Shown here: positions 36,620 to 49,521 of the stretch, piece after piece | How positions within the stretch are numbered: position 1 is the stretch's first letter | How the letters are laid out: each line of letters starts with the position of its first letter | Assembly (NCBI RefSeq): GCF_964275005.1 | Contig: NC_092704.1 | Location: 13,288,371 to 13,352,370 of the forward strand | From: Diadema setosum | Lineage: Eukaryota; Echinodermata; Echinoidea; Diadematoida; Diadematidae | Length of the DNA: 64,000 nt | Direction of reading: 5' to 3' | Position numbers and translations under genes: made by a program | The notes under the pieces: generated by a model | Told to the model about the DNA's origin: nothing | Database searches by the model: none | The model's input: only the letters and a program-made list of their open reading frames with translations

Positions 36620-39034
36620 GTGAGATTAACAAATGAATTGATATGAGTAATGATTTGGCGCTAGAGTGCCAGTAATTTCCGATGTAATGATCTCTAACTA
36701 AGTAAGATATCGGGCAAAAATGTTGCAATGTGTTCTTTCTCATTCAGCGTCTTCCGCATGCGATGCGGTAAGTGGTAAGTGGGTTCCTTCCTTTAGATCT
36801 TGTCTTTTTTTCGTTGCCACTGCTCGATGACGACTGGAACGTTAGATCTTTTCTACTCAGTACTTCACTAGACTGCTATATGGCCCTAGAATTCTAGTGG
36901 CATTGTGTGCTAAACATGGCATAAACTTCAAACATGGTCCGATTCGCTAGTTGACATGTCATTGCTTTTCTGCTGATGCCGCATGCCGCTAACCTATGCT
37001 ATGTCCGGCATCGGGTTGTGAAATCGTACATTTTCCTCGGCTCGGTCAGATCGACAAGGAGTGCAAATGCCCAAATTCTTTCATGTTTGTGTAGCCTAGG
37101 CCCTACACAAAACCCTGTGTCCGATATGTGCCATCGACGGACAAACTCGTAAAGTGTCAGCAATGTTCAATCAATGATCGGTGATCCTCTTCTGTCCGAG
37201 TCTGTCACACGGTCATTGCATCCATTGGTCGAGTTTGTTAGTGTAGAAACCTAGTCTAATTCAGATGTGAGCCAAATCAATCATTAATAATTTTATTCAA
37301 CACCCAGATAAGACCCACTGACACGGACAGAATGCCAGACATTTCATTCCTTACTCTTAGTCTTAGGCCTATCCAAATGGAAAACAGAGCAGGGAGCTAT
37401 AGTATTGAGGTGCCCAGAGAGGTGCAGAGAGCAGAGTCTGCCGGAGAGATGATTTTGGATGGAATTGTTCACCAGTGTGGTGCACTGCACTGTGTGGTAC
37501 ACAATTTACCTTAGTAATGTTAGAGGTTTTGCTCAGTCTGAAACCCACCCATTTATCTAGAGCTCTAACGTTAAGTCTATTAAATGCAGGCTTGTATGCA
37601 GTCGTATTCAACTCTTCTACTCGAGTTGAGAGAATGTAAACTAAAGTTCGTGTGTCGGCTCCAGTGCCAAAGTTCAACCATGAAGCAGGCGATCAAATTT
37701 TGGACAGTGTTAAATGTTAGTTATGGTCCAATTAATAGCATGGCCAGCTTGTGTTAGATATAACCGTTAGATTTAATATTTCTCGTTCCTAAAAAAAGTG
37801 GGGCATAGACCTCCCTTTAATGTCAGTCTACACCAGTGTACCAATGAAGTTAGCAATAGATGTGTTTGTGTGATTAAAACCTGATGCTGTTGTGTAGATC
37901 GTCTTTTTCTTTCATCTGAGTGGCATACAACTGTAGGCATACTATCGTACTTGTGGCTGTGCTTTATCAGGTGCCCAAATGAAAATGTTGCTACTGTTAA
38001 AGAAAGTTCAGCAAGGGTATCTTCCAGCCTATGGCAAAGATGTTAATTTGAAGTTGGCTTGTGGCTCTTTGCTTTGCTTTTAACTTTCTCTAACAAGTCG
38101 TCATTCTCACTTGTACAAATGTAACTTGTTGATATAATGTTAAGTATGATAATTATGGAACTATTGAATATATGCAACAATTACAAGTTTTATAGAGGGG
38201 AGAATGCAACATTTACAGGAGCCCATCATCATGAGCTATGACTCTTGCCTTGGAGGGCAACCCCAACAGACAAACAAAGCAGTTGACTATTAACAATGGA
38301 AGCTCTGAAAGCAATATTGATTGGTATGCTGCATTGACCAATCAGAATAATGTGCAACTGTGGGTGTGACCTTGCTCTCATAAATGATTAATTCCAAAGC
38401 TGTATTTATGTTACAAGGCCTTGATGGATCCAGGGTCCACCTGGCATAATGAGATGCACATACATGTATTGCTGGAAAGAGAAGGAAAAACACAAAAACA
38501 AAAACATCAGTCGAGGTTGCACATATATGTTTGTGGTTTATACTTGCTGCATTGTACATGTATATTTTATATCTCATAAATCTACCTGTTAAAGACTACA
38601 TAGTTTCGCGAAACTCATGGCATTAGATGTTCCACTCGCATGATTATTCTTTTCCCTTTTGTCCAAATAACATCTGCATGTGTATGCAACATTAGAGCAG
38701 AAAGAGGGCTGCTGTTCATGTGTGCTGCTGTACATTCAAGATAAATCATGTGAAAAACTTGAAAGGAAGGAAGTTGAAAAACCTTCGTGATAGCGAGTGG
38801 GAGTGTGCTGCACTCTGCTAAATATATATCCTTTTTCACTCCGAGTATTTGCTTGATAGTGACCTTGCACCGAAAATATAGTCGTTAGGCATATATTTCC
38901 CTTTCAATATTATGATGGTGACCCTCTAATCTAAACCTGCCACTGTGCCAGTGTGACGGAAGCACCGTGAAGACCCCAGATCATTATGTACATTGATGAA
39001 GTTCCCACATGGTTTCGTCTCTCCTCTCTTTCAG

Positions 39035-39367
39035 ATCAATCCTGCAATCAGATTACTGTAGCTTCATATCGTGTGAAAATTCACCAGTCAGTTGACATTG
39101 AGTGACCTCAAAGGAAGGAGTTTCTTCCCTGCAGTTCCTCTCACTCTGCCCTATGACCTCTGAACCCCCAGGGAGGAACTGTCTGGCAAAAATGTGATAT
39201 CGGGAAAAGAAGCAAACTTTGAAGTGATCTTACCCAGAGAGGAAGACACAGACACATTCATTTTATCATCCTTCTGGGGGTGCAAGCTCCAAGGCATTGA
39301 AGACAAGGCGACTGAAGGAGAGACATACAGAGAAAGAGTCTGGGTGTTTTTGACTGCACGATCAACC
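39035..39367 (+). other. INSIG 5'UTR part of second exon, with uORF
   Basis: After the acceptor at 39,034 the leader contains one upstream ORF, 39,153-39,197 (MTSEPPGRNCLAKM, 14 codons). Its last sense codon is itself ATG followed by TGA, so it ends in a minimal start-stop. No other ATG occurs before the INSIG start at 39,368. No ATG precedes it in the INSIG frame. Confidence 0.55.
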
Positions 39368-39484
39368 ATGGCTTCACACTCGCAAGTTTCCAGCGTGGGT
39401 CAGAGTCAGAATGCCAAGGAGAGCAAGGGTGTCACCTCATTTAGCCACACGATGGCAGTCTTACTGGACAGACAAAAGGTCAAG
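39368..39484 (+). CDS. INSIG: INSIG coding exon 1
   Basis: It encodes 39 residues, the divergent cytosolic N-terminus ([12 protein letters not shown]...DRQKVK), rich in Ser and Gln and without clear similarity to the vertebrate N-termini. It ends in phase 0 before GTTAGT. Confidence 0.85.
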
Positions 39485-42400
39485 GTTAGTCACCAGCATA
39501 ACTTAGAGCTCCATTTCTTTTCAGGTTACAAGTTCTTTATTCTATAATTTGATAAAGCAGCATTCAACAAAGGGTTTACAGAACAAAAGCACATTGACAA
39601 CTGTACAATCCTATGCAGAGAACAGTCAAAACAAAGGCAAAGAGAGGATTATGAAAGTGTAATGTCTCAGCAGGAAGAAATGTATAAATCCAACTTGGCC
39701 TTGATGACACGGTAATTCATTCTTTCTCTGTCCGTGTGTAGGTATGATTTACAGAATGGTATGTTTTGTAATCCTTCATTTGAAGAATGCATGCATGGCC
39801 TTGTTACCAAATGGTTTTAGAGGTGTGATGAGATTGCCCAGTTATCAAAGCAGAGAAAATAATTGCATGAATGGTATTAGCCAAAGCCCGAAGCCCTTTT
39901 CTCCCTTGGTTTTTAGCCCCTTAATCTCCTTATCCCTGTATTATCCTTAATCCTGGATTATCCTCATCCCCTTTTCTCATTTTTCAAAATTTTTTGCCAC
40001 TGAGAATTGGCCTAATGAATCCTGGCATTGGCAAGACTTCTCCTTTTTCATTTCTACTTGATTCTCAAAAACTTATTTTGTGGCACCTTCTGAATTGATT
40101 TTACATCCCACTTTGCCAACTTGCATTCACCAGCATCACATGCAAATACTGAATGTATCTGCAGTTGTTTGTACTGAAGAAACCAACCAGTATATTACGT
40201 ACAAGTAGCTATTCAGTGTTTGTGTTCTCATGCTTATAGTAGACATCAGAATGGATATGTGTGTTACATTCAATGTGTTCTTTTTTTATTTATGAATGAT
40301 GCTTCAGTGTACATGTACAAATTTCCAGTTAGCATGATACTACTACTGTATGCCAATACCTATGTCGCTCTGTTTGTAGGCAACGTGCTAAAAATGCGTT
40401 TAGACAGTCAAATTAATTCTGTGTGAACTTCTTTGCCCTTCCAGTTATGTCGGAGTCTTTGCAGAAGAGGCGTCGTGCTGTTTATCATTGGCATCGTCAT
40501 GGCACTGGTGCTCAACCTCCTTCAAGTCCAAAACAACGTGACCCTGTTTCCCCCTGGAACACTGAACAGCATTTCATCGTCAGCATGGTGGGTTGCACCA
40601 TTCTGTGGGTCGGCAGCAGGTTAGTCTTCTTAAGGATTACTGTTAAACCAATCTCTTCCCCCCCCCCCTCCAACATATATACTTACGTTCACACACATGT
40701 ATATTCTCTTTCTTGTCAGTGAAGGTGTTTACTTCTTAGGAAGATATTACAAACATTGATACTTTCATGCCTCTCATCCAAGTTTCTGAATGAAGCATTT
40801 CTTAAAAGGAGAGAAAGATGAGATTGGAATTATATAAATGCATACAGATGGACATCTTGCCTTATATCAGAATCAAATAACCAATGACAGTTATTTCATG
40901 GTACTTAGCAGTACATGTTTTGTTTCTGAATTAGTGTACAATTGTGCAAAATACGTGTATTTTATATGACAAGAGTAATTCTCAGCCTATGTTGCTTGTC
41001 TGACTTGAATACCTTTGTCATAAGCTTGAATGTACCACAACTTGTATTTTCCTCTTCATCTTGCAGTTCTGGTTGGCCTCCTGTACCCCTGTATAGACAA
41101 CAAGCTTGGCGAGACTCCCTATTACAAGAGAGAATGGTCACACGTCATGAGGTGTCTTGCTGTCTTTGTTGGAATCAACCATGCATGTGCTGTATCCTTT
41201 CTTGTCAGTGCAGGCTTAGTATTTACGATAATTGTGAGGGACCTGAAGTATAGTCTCCATTTCCCCACCGCATTATTTTCCTTTTTCTGTCTATGGATGG
41301 AGAAGAAGTGAGACATTTGTGAGTGAAATCATGTATCTTTAATATCCCATTGAAGAGAAGTCCTATAAAGTGACTGGGCAGATGTCTGGGGGAAATATAG
41401 GCTAGAGCAAAATCAGCTTGTCCTCAATGGTTTAAAGTATTGCTGTTCAATTCATTTTGTTATCATCTCTAAAATTATCAGTGATATGTCAAGAGATGCC
41501 TTCATACTTATAAGTGATAGGAGAGGCTGAGATTAGTCCATGATTATATGATGTGATGATTTACTGTATGAATTTGTTTGCATTGCATTGCAAAGAGTAT
41601 TCAAAGTATGTCACTTAATTACCATTTCATCGTCAGATTTGTCATTCTGCACATTCAAATTCTCTTGTTAGAAAGATAATATTAGGCAATCTGTCAGCCT
41701 TGTTCTGGCTGGAAACTCTGTTTTGAAGGAAGTTCTAGTGGCAATTTGTTCTTTGCATTCCTTGACTAGTGTGCTTTGTCGCTCACGCAGAAAATTGAGT
41801 TTGCAAACAACCTTCAGTTTTCGCTGACCCTGGCAGCAATGTCCCTTGGCCTGTGGTGGCTCTTTGACCGGTCAAGGAGTGGATTCGGACTTGCCCTCAC
41901 CATTGCATTTTTAGCCACCATCGTCACTCAACTACTTGTCTACAAGGGTGTTTACAGGTACGTAAAGTTAAGCGCATGTAAATCAGAGATGTCTCATTTT
42001 AAAATTGGTGCCCCATTACCCCTAGTGGGGACTATCTATAAATACTATTGGCACTATGTGCAAACAGCAGAGATTCCAACTGTTACTTTTGTGCAATGTC
42101 TTGTACTTTTGCCAAAAATCCTGCAGGTTTCTTGGGAAATTTAATTTTTCCAGAATTGTATCACTATGCATGTCTATTGCAGGAAACATAAAGAGGCTGT
42201 ATTTAAAAAATATATTAGATATAGTCATACACCTTTTCGTCCCTCAGAATACTGCAATGGTATGTACAAGGTTGGCATCCTTGTTCAAATCAGGGGGCCA
42301 ATGGTATCAAATTAGTAAATATTGCATGATGCATTCTCCATTGATGAATGTCACCTGTGTGTATTTGGAAAGGTGCATGACTATAAACCGAGAAATGTGA

Positions 42401-43696
42401 TAATTTTTTTTGCAGTTTAAAAATGGTCACCGAAGACTGGTAGTAGTTTTATGTCTGAGCAAAAATGTTTTCTGTGTTCTCTGTACCACAACTTTCTGCA
42501 ATGTGCTGTTATGGGAACCAAACATGATTTATAAACTGTGGTCAGATGATAGTGATCAAACGACGCAAAGAACATGATTTATAGATTGCAGTTAAATGAT
42601 GATAAGACATTGCTGAGAACATGATTTATAGAGTGTAGTTAGATGATAGTGATAAAATGATTCTAAGAACTGTATAAAATGGTCACTCAAGTATGACATG
42701 ATGTGCACTTTAAAACGACTCTTCATATCTTTTCCTTTCTCTCTGACAGATACACTGAGCCTGACTTTTTGTATGTCCGATCGTGGCTTCCGTGCGTGTT
42801 CTTCTCAGGTGGCGTTACGATCGGCAACATAGGAAGACAGCTTGCCCTGGTAAGTTGCTTATGATGTTGGCATGACTTACTGTATACGCCATATATTTCG
42901 CGAGTCTAAATTTTCGCGAATCAGGAATTCCTGACGATTTCGCGAGTGGTTAAATTCGCGATCGTGGAGTCCTGTACACAACAGAGAAGTGTACACGCGT
43001 ACGTCACATTCACATCGGTATCAGAGTCAATATTTTCGCGTGTCTTTAATTTCGCGAATAGCACCTGACTCGCGAAATTTGCGAAAATGAAAACCTCGCG
43101 AAATATTCAGCGTATTCAGTATGGTATATTGCTTGACAATCCTATCAACAAACTCGGTACCCCTTTGATCTTTATTTCATACCTACCAACCCCATAGCTC
43201 AACAAATAGGAACACAGGTTAGTAAAACATAATTTGCAAAAGTGGGACTGTTCATCAGTCACCCATACTTCACTGCATCCAGATGGTCATGATATTAGGA
43301 AATCAAGATTTGATCGAGCTTCTTCCCTTGAAGGAGAGCATGAATATAAATTTGAGAAATGAATAGTTGGTAGATGGGTTATTCATAGCAAAATTCTGTC
43401 TACAGATGAGATTATTTTAATTTTTAGTTTAAATGTATGTGTCAGATGTAGATGCACATAGGATTGTCTGTGGTTGATGACAAACTGACTGCTTAATCGC
43501 TGAAGGAGAAAAAGGTAATCTTTTGCAGTAGGATTAGTGTTAGTGTGTTTATTGTTCTGATCAAACAATCATTACACAGCTAATCTGAATATTGATTGTG
43601 ATGATGACATTTGTGCTTGAAGGGTGACTCGCATTATTTTGTTCTTTTATTTCTCGTCAGGTTGACCGCAATTTTGACAAAGAGCACATGATATGA
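39368..43696 (+). CDS. INSIG: insulin-induced gene protein (INSIG), complete
   Basis: INSIG is an ER membrane protein. With sterols present it holds SCAP-SREBP in the ER and presents HMG-CoA reductase for degradation. Exons: 39,368-39,484; 40,445-40,619; 41,067-41,191; 41,791-41,957; 42,750-42,849; 43,661-43,696. All have GT-AG junctions and compatible phases, for 239 residues (human INSIG2 225, INSIG1 277). Signature segments are [10 protein letters not shown] (46-55), NVTLFPP (70-76), LLYPCID (102-108), REWSHVMRC (119-127), FVGINHA (131-137), [14 protein letters not shown] (159-172), [11 protein letters not shown] (200-210) and NIGRQLA (221-227). Six membrane segments fit the hydropathy. 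D165 aligns with human INSIG2 D149 / INSIG1 D205, needed for SCAP and reductase binding. The start is the first ATG in frame, in an ideal ACCATGG context. The single gene probably represents the INSIG1/2 ancestor. Confidence 0.95.
40445..40619 (+). CDS. INSIG: INSIG coding exon 2
   Basis: It encodes residues 40-97: the first membrane helix ([19 protein letters not shown]), the luminal loop NVTLFPPG and the WWVAPFCG start of helix 2. The acceptor is CCCTTCCAG and the donor GTTAGT. It ends in phase 1. Confidence 0.95.
41067..41191 (+). CDS. INSIG: INSIG coding exon 3
   Basis: It encodes residues 98-139: [11 protein letters not shown], the cytosolic loop with [10 protein letters not shown], and FVGINHACA. 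The acceptor is CATCTTGCAG and the donor GTATCC. The exon 3/4 join (NHACA|KIEFANN) matches the vertebrate NHASAKVDFDNN. Confidence 0.95.
41791..41957 (+). CDS. INSIG: INSIG coding exon 4
   Basis: It encodes residues 140-195 and carries the functional core [14 protein letters not shown], including D165. It ends TTTACAG|GTACGT in phase 2. Read-through past this donor stays open for about 60 codons but loses similarity at once, so it is not exon. Confidence 0.95.
42521..42669. repeat. three-unit minisatellite in INSIG intron 4
   Basis: Three tandem units of about 47-50 bases, each starting AACATGATTTATA and containing 'CAG/TAG-T-AGATGAT'. Unit starts are 42,521, 42,571 and 42,618. Confidence 0.85.
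42750..42849 (+). CDS. INSIG: INSIG coding exon 5
   Basis: It encodes the end of codon 195 to residue 228 ([15 protein letters not shown]...NIGRQLAL), helix 6 and the highly conserved NIGRQLA. The acceptor is CTCTGACAG and the donor GTAAGT. It ends in phase 0. Confidence 0.95.
42878..43121. mobile_element. TTTCGCGA-type MITE in INSIG intron 5
   Basis: A 244-bp element. The left end TACTGTATACGCC...ATATTTCGCGAG is matched by the inverse right end, CTCGCGAAATATTCAGCG then TATTCAGTA. Terminal TA on each side suits a TA target site as used by Tc1/mariner-type elements. Four further TTTCGCG/CGCGAAA blocks lie inside. Confidence 0.8.
43661..43696 (+). CDS. INSIG: INSIG coding exon 6 (C-terminal tail)
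   Basis: It encodes only [11 protein letters not shown] and the TGA stop. The last five residues KEHMI fit the KxHxx pattern also found at the ends of human INSIG1 and INSIG2, a COPI-type ER retrieval signal. The acceptor is TTCTCGTCAG. Confidence 0.9.
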   Translation, partial: VDRNFDKEHMI

Positions 43697-44803
43697 ACTC
43701 GACAGTGGAGTTGCATCTAGAGAGCGTACTGCTGGAGACATTGACTGCTTCAAGTGAGACGAAGCCCCATGCTGGCTCATTTCTTCTTGAAAGCGTCAAA
43801 TTGACTTTCAGAAAGACTCATGTGAACGATAACAAGAGGCTAAATTTGGGGTTGAGAGATGGAGATAGTGAGCGAAAATGACCCCGACGCCATCCACTGC
43901 CGCAAACTCAACAGTGATTGTGAGCTGCTTCTTTCGTTGTTACATTTTTTTTTTTTTTTTTACTTTTTTTTTGAAGACGTGGAATCAACTCCAAGAAACT
44001 GTATGTCTTGGTTGCCAGAAGTGCTACATTTAAGAATGGCTCCATTCTTTTTGCGCAGGCATCAAACTAAAGAGGATTGTTGCAATATTTTCTCAGGCTG
44101 GCATGTTACTTGCATAGCCTATCCCCCCTGCCTTCATGTTGGGGGATTCTGCAGTGACCGCCTAATCCCAAGCGTTGTCCATGCGATGGACTTTTCCATT
44201 ATTAAAAAGAAAGACATCATGATCTGCAAGCTTGGACCGACTGATAGGCAGTGCATCTCATTTGCTGAATTCCAAACGCAGAGCTGCCTGAACTGATTCT
44301 TCCTATGGACTATGGCGTGACAAAGGGAAGGTTCTCCACTCTACTGCTGACATTGTATGCTGTTCTGTACTTTAATGGAAAGGGGAATCCAAAACAGTCC
44401 TTCCGTGTAGCCAAGGCAAGGGTAAGTGTCAAGGACAATTTGTTGAGTCAGCAGCACAGACAGTGTGATATTTATGATCTTCCAGTGCCCCCCATGCTGA
44501 CATTTGTTCAGAGACTCTGGCCAGCTGCGCGGAGATGAAAGAATGTGACTCATCTACAAGTTGGAGAAGTTGCCTGACGGGTCCTGTGTGCAGTAACACG
44601 TGTCTTCAGCTTGTGATGTCAAGATTCATAACCCTCGTAGTACATACCATGTAATACACATGATCAAGCATTTAGCAATTAAAGATGTCTACAGTCAGTG
44701 GAATGTCCTGTGGGACACATTACAATGTGTTTGCCATGCCATAACCACACTAAGGATATTAATGGATGTAGAAAGCATTCAGTGTGTGTAAGTCTTGGAA
44801 AAG

Positions 44804-44834
<31 letters not shown>

Positions 44835-47800
44835 GTATGATCCCACTGCTTAGTACAGTAATCTTCCTAGGTGTTAGGGATTACCCTGTACACTGTATGT
44901 ATCCCTTTAAATAGGATAAAACTCCTGCTTCAGTTGACAGGCATAACAATTGAAGCGTAATAAGTAGCTCTCTTGTACCTATTGTGTGTAGCCACAATTA
45001 GCAAAATATGTGTTCTTCCCATGACTAGTGCATGCCTTTCCCAGGTTGGTCATTCCCTACTGTCCCATTTTCCTTTTAGCGTCTGTTGCAAACAGAGAAA
45101 GTGTGTATCAAGGTCAGCTCAGAATCGAAGAGAGTGACCTCCTGGAGTTTTGGGGATTATCCTTTGTGTGTACCTCTGAAAAGTAAAGTGCGTTGGATTC
45201 CTGCTCTTGTCGACAAACATAAGACTGTTGGCATTTCATGCTAAATTGTTGTTTGGTACCAATTATCTGCAGCTGTGAGCAGCCAGCAGAAAGTGCAACA
45301 TGTTCCAGGACTAATATATGTATGTACCTTTCCCAGGGTGACCTTTATACAGTACAGAAACTTGTGGGAAATTCCTCTACATTTTCCTTTCAGTGCTCTT
45401 TAAGCAAGCAGAAGAATGAAGTGTATCGGTGTTTCACAAGACCATCCTATAGTATAGTATAAATGATTTAAAAGACAAAAATAATTATTGCACCATTTTC
45501 GGGATTGTAGAACCAGTTTTTGGTTTGAGGACAGATGATTTTGCTTTAGACTGAATGGGCAAACAGTTTGAGCACATAAACAGACAGGTTGCAAAATGAA
45601 GGAAAAATAATGGAACACCAACTGAAAATTCAAGCTAGGTCACAGAAGTTCTGTGTTTGAAAAGATTTGATTTGCTGTCAGGTGGATGCATGTATGAGGT
45701 CACTTGCTCTACTTGATGGTAGGTATTTGTTCATGAATGCAGTTTCAGATATTTTTAAAACAGAGTTTAGCATTTTTTTTTACAAATTATTATCATTTTT
45801 TAAAAAGGAATTTACTCACCACAATGTAAAACAGTGTATTATACATACAAACCCAGAAACAGTAATGCATAACAGAGCTACAATGGCAGAGGTTGGTATG
45901 TGTCCATGTGCAGGAGTTTGAAGATGATAATATTTGTGTGAAACCTGTGCTCACGTGCTGGACTTTAGAATGGTGCGCTCTGTGGCAGATACCGTGTATT
46001 TACTTCCAGCGTAACCATCTCCCATCCGGACAGATTATCAAACCATGTGACACCATGTTATCAGCTTTTTCTTTTCCCCTCCCCCCTCTCTTTGTTTATT
46101 TGTGTGACTATCTCTGTCACTGTAATGTGATACATACCAATTAGCAAGGTCACCTCCCACTAAATGTCCTCATTTGTATACATCGTGTCATGCAGTCGTC
46201 CTCTTTTGTACTCTTGGACATGCTACACTTAGCTCTCTTAGAGAATGTAAACACAAAGGCCAGAATCTGATCGTACGAGCTTTGTTTGCGCTTTGCGCTT
46301 GGAATCCTCTTGACAGTTGAACCATTTTCACAAATGTATTCATTTGCCTTTTTTTTTTGAGGGAGGGATTGTGGTTTAGGGAAATGGCGATTCTAAGGTG
46401 AGCTACACATGGGTATCATTTAATACTTAATTGTACCCATATCGATTTGGCATCTGCAGTGGTTGTCTGTACTCTTATATATCCAGTTGTGTAACCATAC
46501 AAAGTGTGTTACCACTGTCTTCAAGCCCTCCAGCTGGCACAATAGTATGTACAAGAAAACTGGTGTGAAAGTGGGACGTTACACCAGGTTTGAAAAGTGT
46601 AACGCTGTCGGTGGATATCTGTGGTGAATCCACCTATTTACTGGGTCTTTGTCGAAATGTTCAAGGCATCACCTACTTTGATTTCATGAATGTGATTATA
46701 ATGTTGCAAATCTATAAGTCTCAAAGTTCCATTGTCTTTTGTCTTCTCAGCTGAATCTTACCTCACAAATATCAGATTGACTATGCGTTGCTAATGTAAG
46801 TTACTGGTCTGTTAGAAGCTTCATACCTCACTGACGTTGACTCTTCGTTTTAGAAAGCCAGAGTTCTGACATGCTGTGTATTGTGATTGTGTTTTGAAGC
46901 ATGTGGCATCTAAAAATGGTACCCTCCCTCTATGGCATGAAAATTCAGTGACTCCAGTCATGCAAAAAATGGGATGTAGGAAGTGCACCTCGTTCAATGG
47001 ACTTGCCCTTGTAGGGCAATTTGTCAATCAGTTGCAAGGACTTGCCCTTTTCGTAAACTGTCAGTGCACACATGCACAGTAGCAACCAGGGAGGTGGGTC
47101 ACCTCCCTGGTAGCAACTAACCATGGTACAAATGTAGAAGCAGTGGTGTTGCAGGGAGCTCACCTCCCTGGGTGTTGCGAGCTGAGTGACTGATGTTTAG
47201 CTGTTGACCTTTCTTGACATACTGGGTTTTTAATTTCTCCCTTTTATGGGAAAATTTTACAGCTCATGTCTGATATCCTACCTCCCCCTATGTCAGTATG
47301 GACTTGTCCACATGATTACAATATCTGCTGTGTCATATCAAAAAGGAAAGAAAAACAAAAACTGTAACCCCAAAAAACAAAACACAGCATTTGTATGGAA
47401 GAACCACTGATAAGTGCCTGCTACTACAAAATTGTATGATAAGCAGTTCAAATAAGCAGTGGTCAAAGACCTTTCTTCCAAAGTGAGAAGGGCCCCTTTT
47501 AACAACAGACATTTTCCCATAGCATGTTAAAGGAAGCATTGTGTGTGTCACGTGACGTGAACATGTTGTGAACAGTTACTTCTAACTTTTATTGTGTACT
47601 TCCATGTGGAGGTAAGCTGCACACACTCTTTTAAGTGCAGTTTATTGCTATTGTCCCAAGTTTTGCATGACAGACTGTGACATGCTTGGTCTTATGCAGA
47701 GAATCTTTTGTGGGAGATCAGATGTGCAGACAATCAGTTTTCTTTTCTTTTCTTTTCTTTTAAATGAGTTTTTCTCTTTGCATATCAGGAGCAGTCTCTT

Positions 47801-49032
47801 TTACTTGGTAAATCCCTGCAAGTGTTAGCTGGAGATGACATGTATTTGCTCTGTAAATGGGTGCACATGATTAGGTACTGCTTTTAGGCATGATAGTACA
47901 GTACATGTACTGTAGTCCTATTTGAACAACAACAACTTCCTAGCCAGAAACGGAACACGAATGACTAGCACTCTCACGAGAGCATCTCAAATCAAGAAAC
48001 TTGCCCCGCATTTTTGAGGCTTCCAGAATGGGAAATGAGCAGTGCATGAAGGGGGAGTGTTTCGGTGTAAAAAAAAACAGAAAACTGAGGGAAGCTGTGG
48101 ATGTGCTTGCCAAAGTTATTGAGATGCGTTTCGCAGTGTTTCCATTAACATTCAATGTGTTTTAAGTCACATCCCCAGCCTGCGGTACAATGTATACCGA
48201 TACTGTTCTGATGCTTGATATATAATGGAGAGTATACATTGTCAGTAAAGGTAGCTGTTGAGTGTACATAGTTTTCTTCAGTGCATCTTTTGTATGGCAG
48301 TGCACTATAATGGCTTTGTTACTCTGAAATGTGCCTCATGTGTTGTTTTTATTCTTACATACCAATATCAGATAATACTGTATCACCATGATACAATGAA
48401 GGCACAGGTAATTTCACAAGTTTTTTTTTTCTTTTATCATAACACAATCAATGCAAGAGAGTAAATGTTTATAAGTGATTAAGTATCTAGTTTAATAAAC
48501 CAAAGTGATGAAAAGTTCATATAATCAGAGACAATTTTCTTTTCTTTCTTTTTTTTTCTCTCTCTACAAAATACATCAAAATTCCCAGATTTAGGTCCCA
48601 CTAAGCATCGAAATACTGTACTATCTATCAATTGCCTTAGTGTCTTCTATTGTTCATTCATTGTATATGATATACAGAGTTTTATCTGATTTTAATGAAA
48701 ATAGTGGAACTTTTGTAAAGAAAAAAATCTACAATGTATCTCCTTTTTAACAGAAGATTTGTACATAGGCCGAGTATGTAATCATCTGTTTAATTGTGTT
48801 TGATGATCTTGCTTAGTGAATTTAACGTGTTAATATCATGCCCTCAAACAGGTCTCGTCACAGATACAGCTGCAGAACTATAAAGCATGCATATAGTGAG
48901 CCTCTTTATAGGCTTGTATTTTGCCAAATCTTACTTAAAACAAATGTACATATCAAGATTGTAATAGTGGAAAATTCTTGATGTGTTTTGTGCTTCTCTC
49001 AGGAGATATTTGCCTGGTGGTATGCTGCATTC

Positions 49033-49036
49033 TCTC

Positions 49037-49107
<71 letters not shown>
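49033..49107. repeat. (CT)n(TA)n compound microsatellite
   Basis: A CT array passes directly into a TA array. Confidence 0.95.
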
Positions 49108-49109
<2 letters not shown>

Positions 49110-49135
49110 TCCATAAACCTTTTGAAGAGTCTACA

Positions 49136-49521
49136 TTAAAGGGGATGGTACAGTATTGGTGGAGATGAGAATTGGGCTTTTAACTTTTGCGAGATACCAA
49201 GAAAACACTGATGATATAGTTCAGAATATACCATTTTAAGAGGAATTCAAACTCTATTTGATGAAAATCGGGTTTGGAATGACTGAAACGTCCAAAAACA
49301 AATTAAAGCAATCGTAATGAAGTGTGGGTCCCAAACTTTATTAGAATCGCTGTTTTTTGGATATCTCAGCCATGTCAAAACCAATTTCCATCAAATAAAC
49401 GTTGAATTCCTCATAGAATTACATGCGCTTTCATATTTCATAAGAGGTTTCTCATTATCTCACCAAAAAAATGTTAGAAACCTGAAATTAGGTATCAGCC
49501 AAAACTATATGGTCCCTTTAA
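49136..49521 (+). mobile_element. palindromic MITE family 1, copy 5
   Basis: 386 bases from TTAAAGGGGATGGTACAGT to GGTCCCTTTAA. The terminal TTAA is present on both sides. It belongs to the same sub-branch as copy 1 (shared 'GATGAGAATTGGGCTTTTAAC'). Confidence 0.88.

Noticed and set aside
41776..42144. 122-codon frame extending past INSIG exon 4
   Set aside because: Similarity to INSIG ends exactly at the GTACGT donor; the remainder is intron read-through.
43859..44296. 145-codon plus-strand frame just after INSIG
   Set aside because: It runs through a poly-T tract, has no similarity I recognise, and fits the INSIG 3'UTR.
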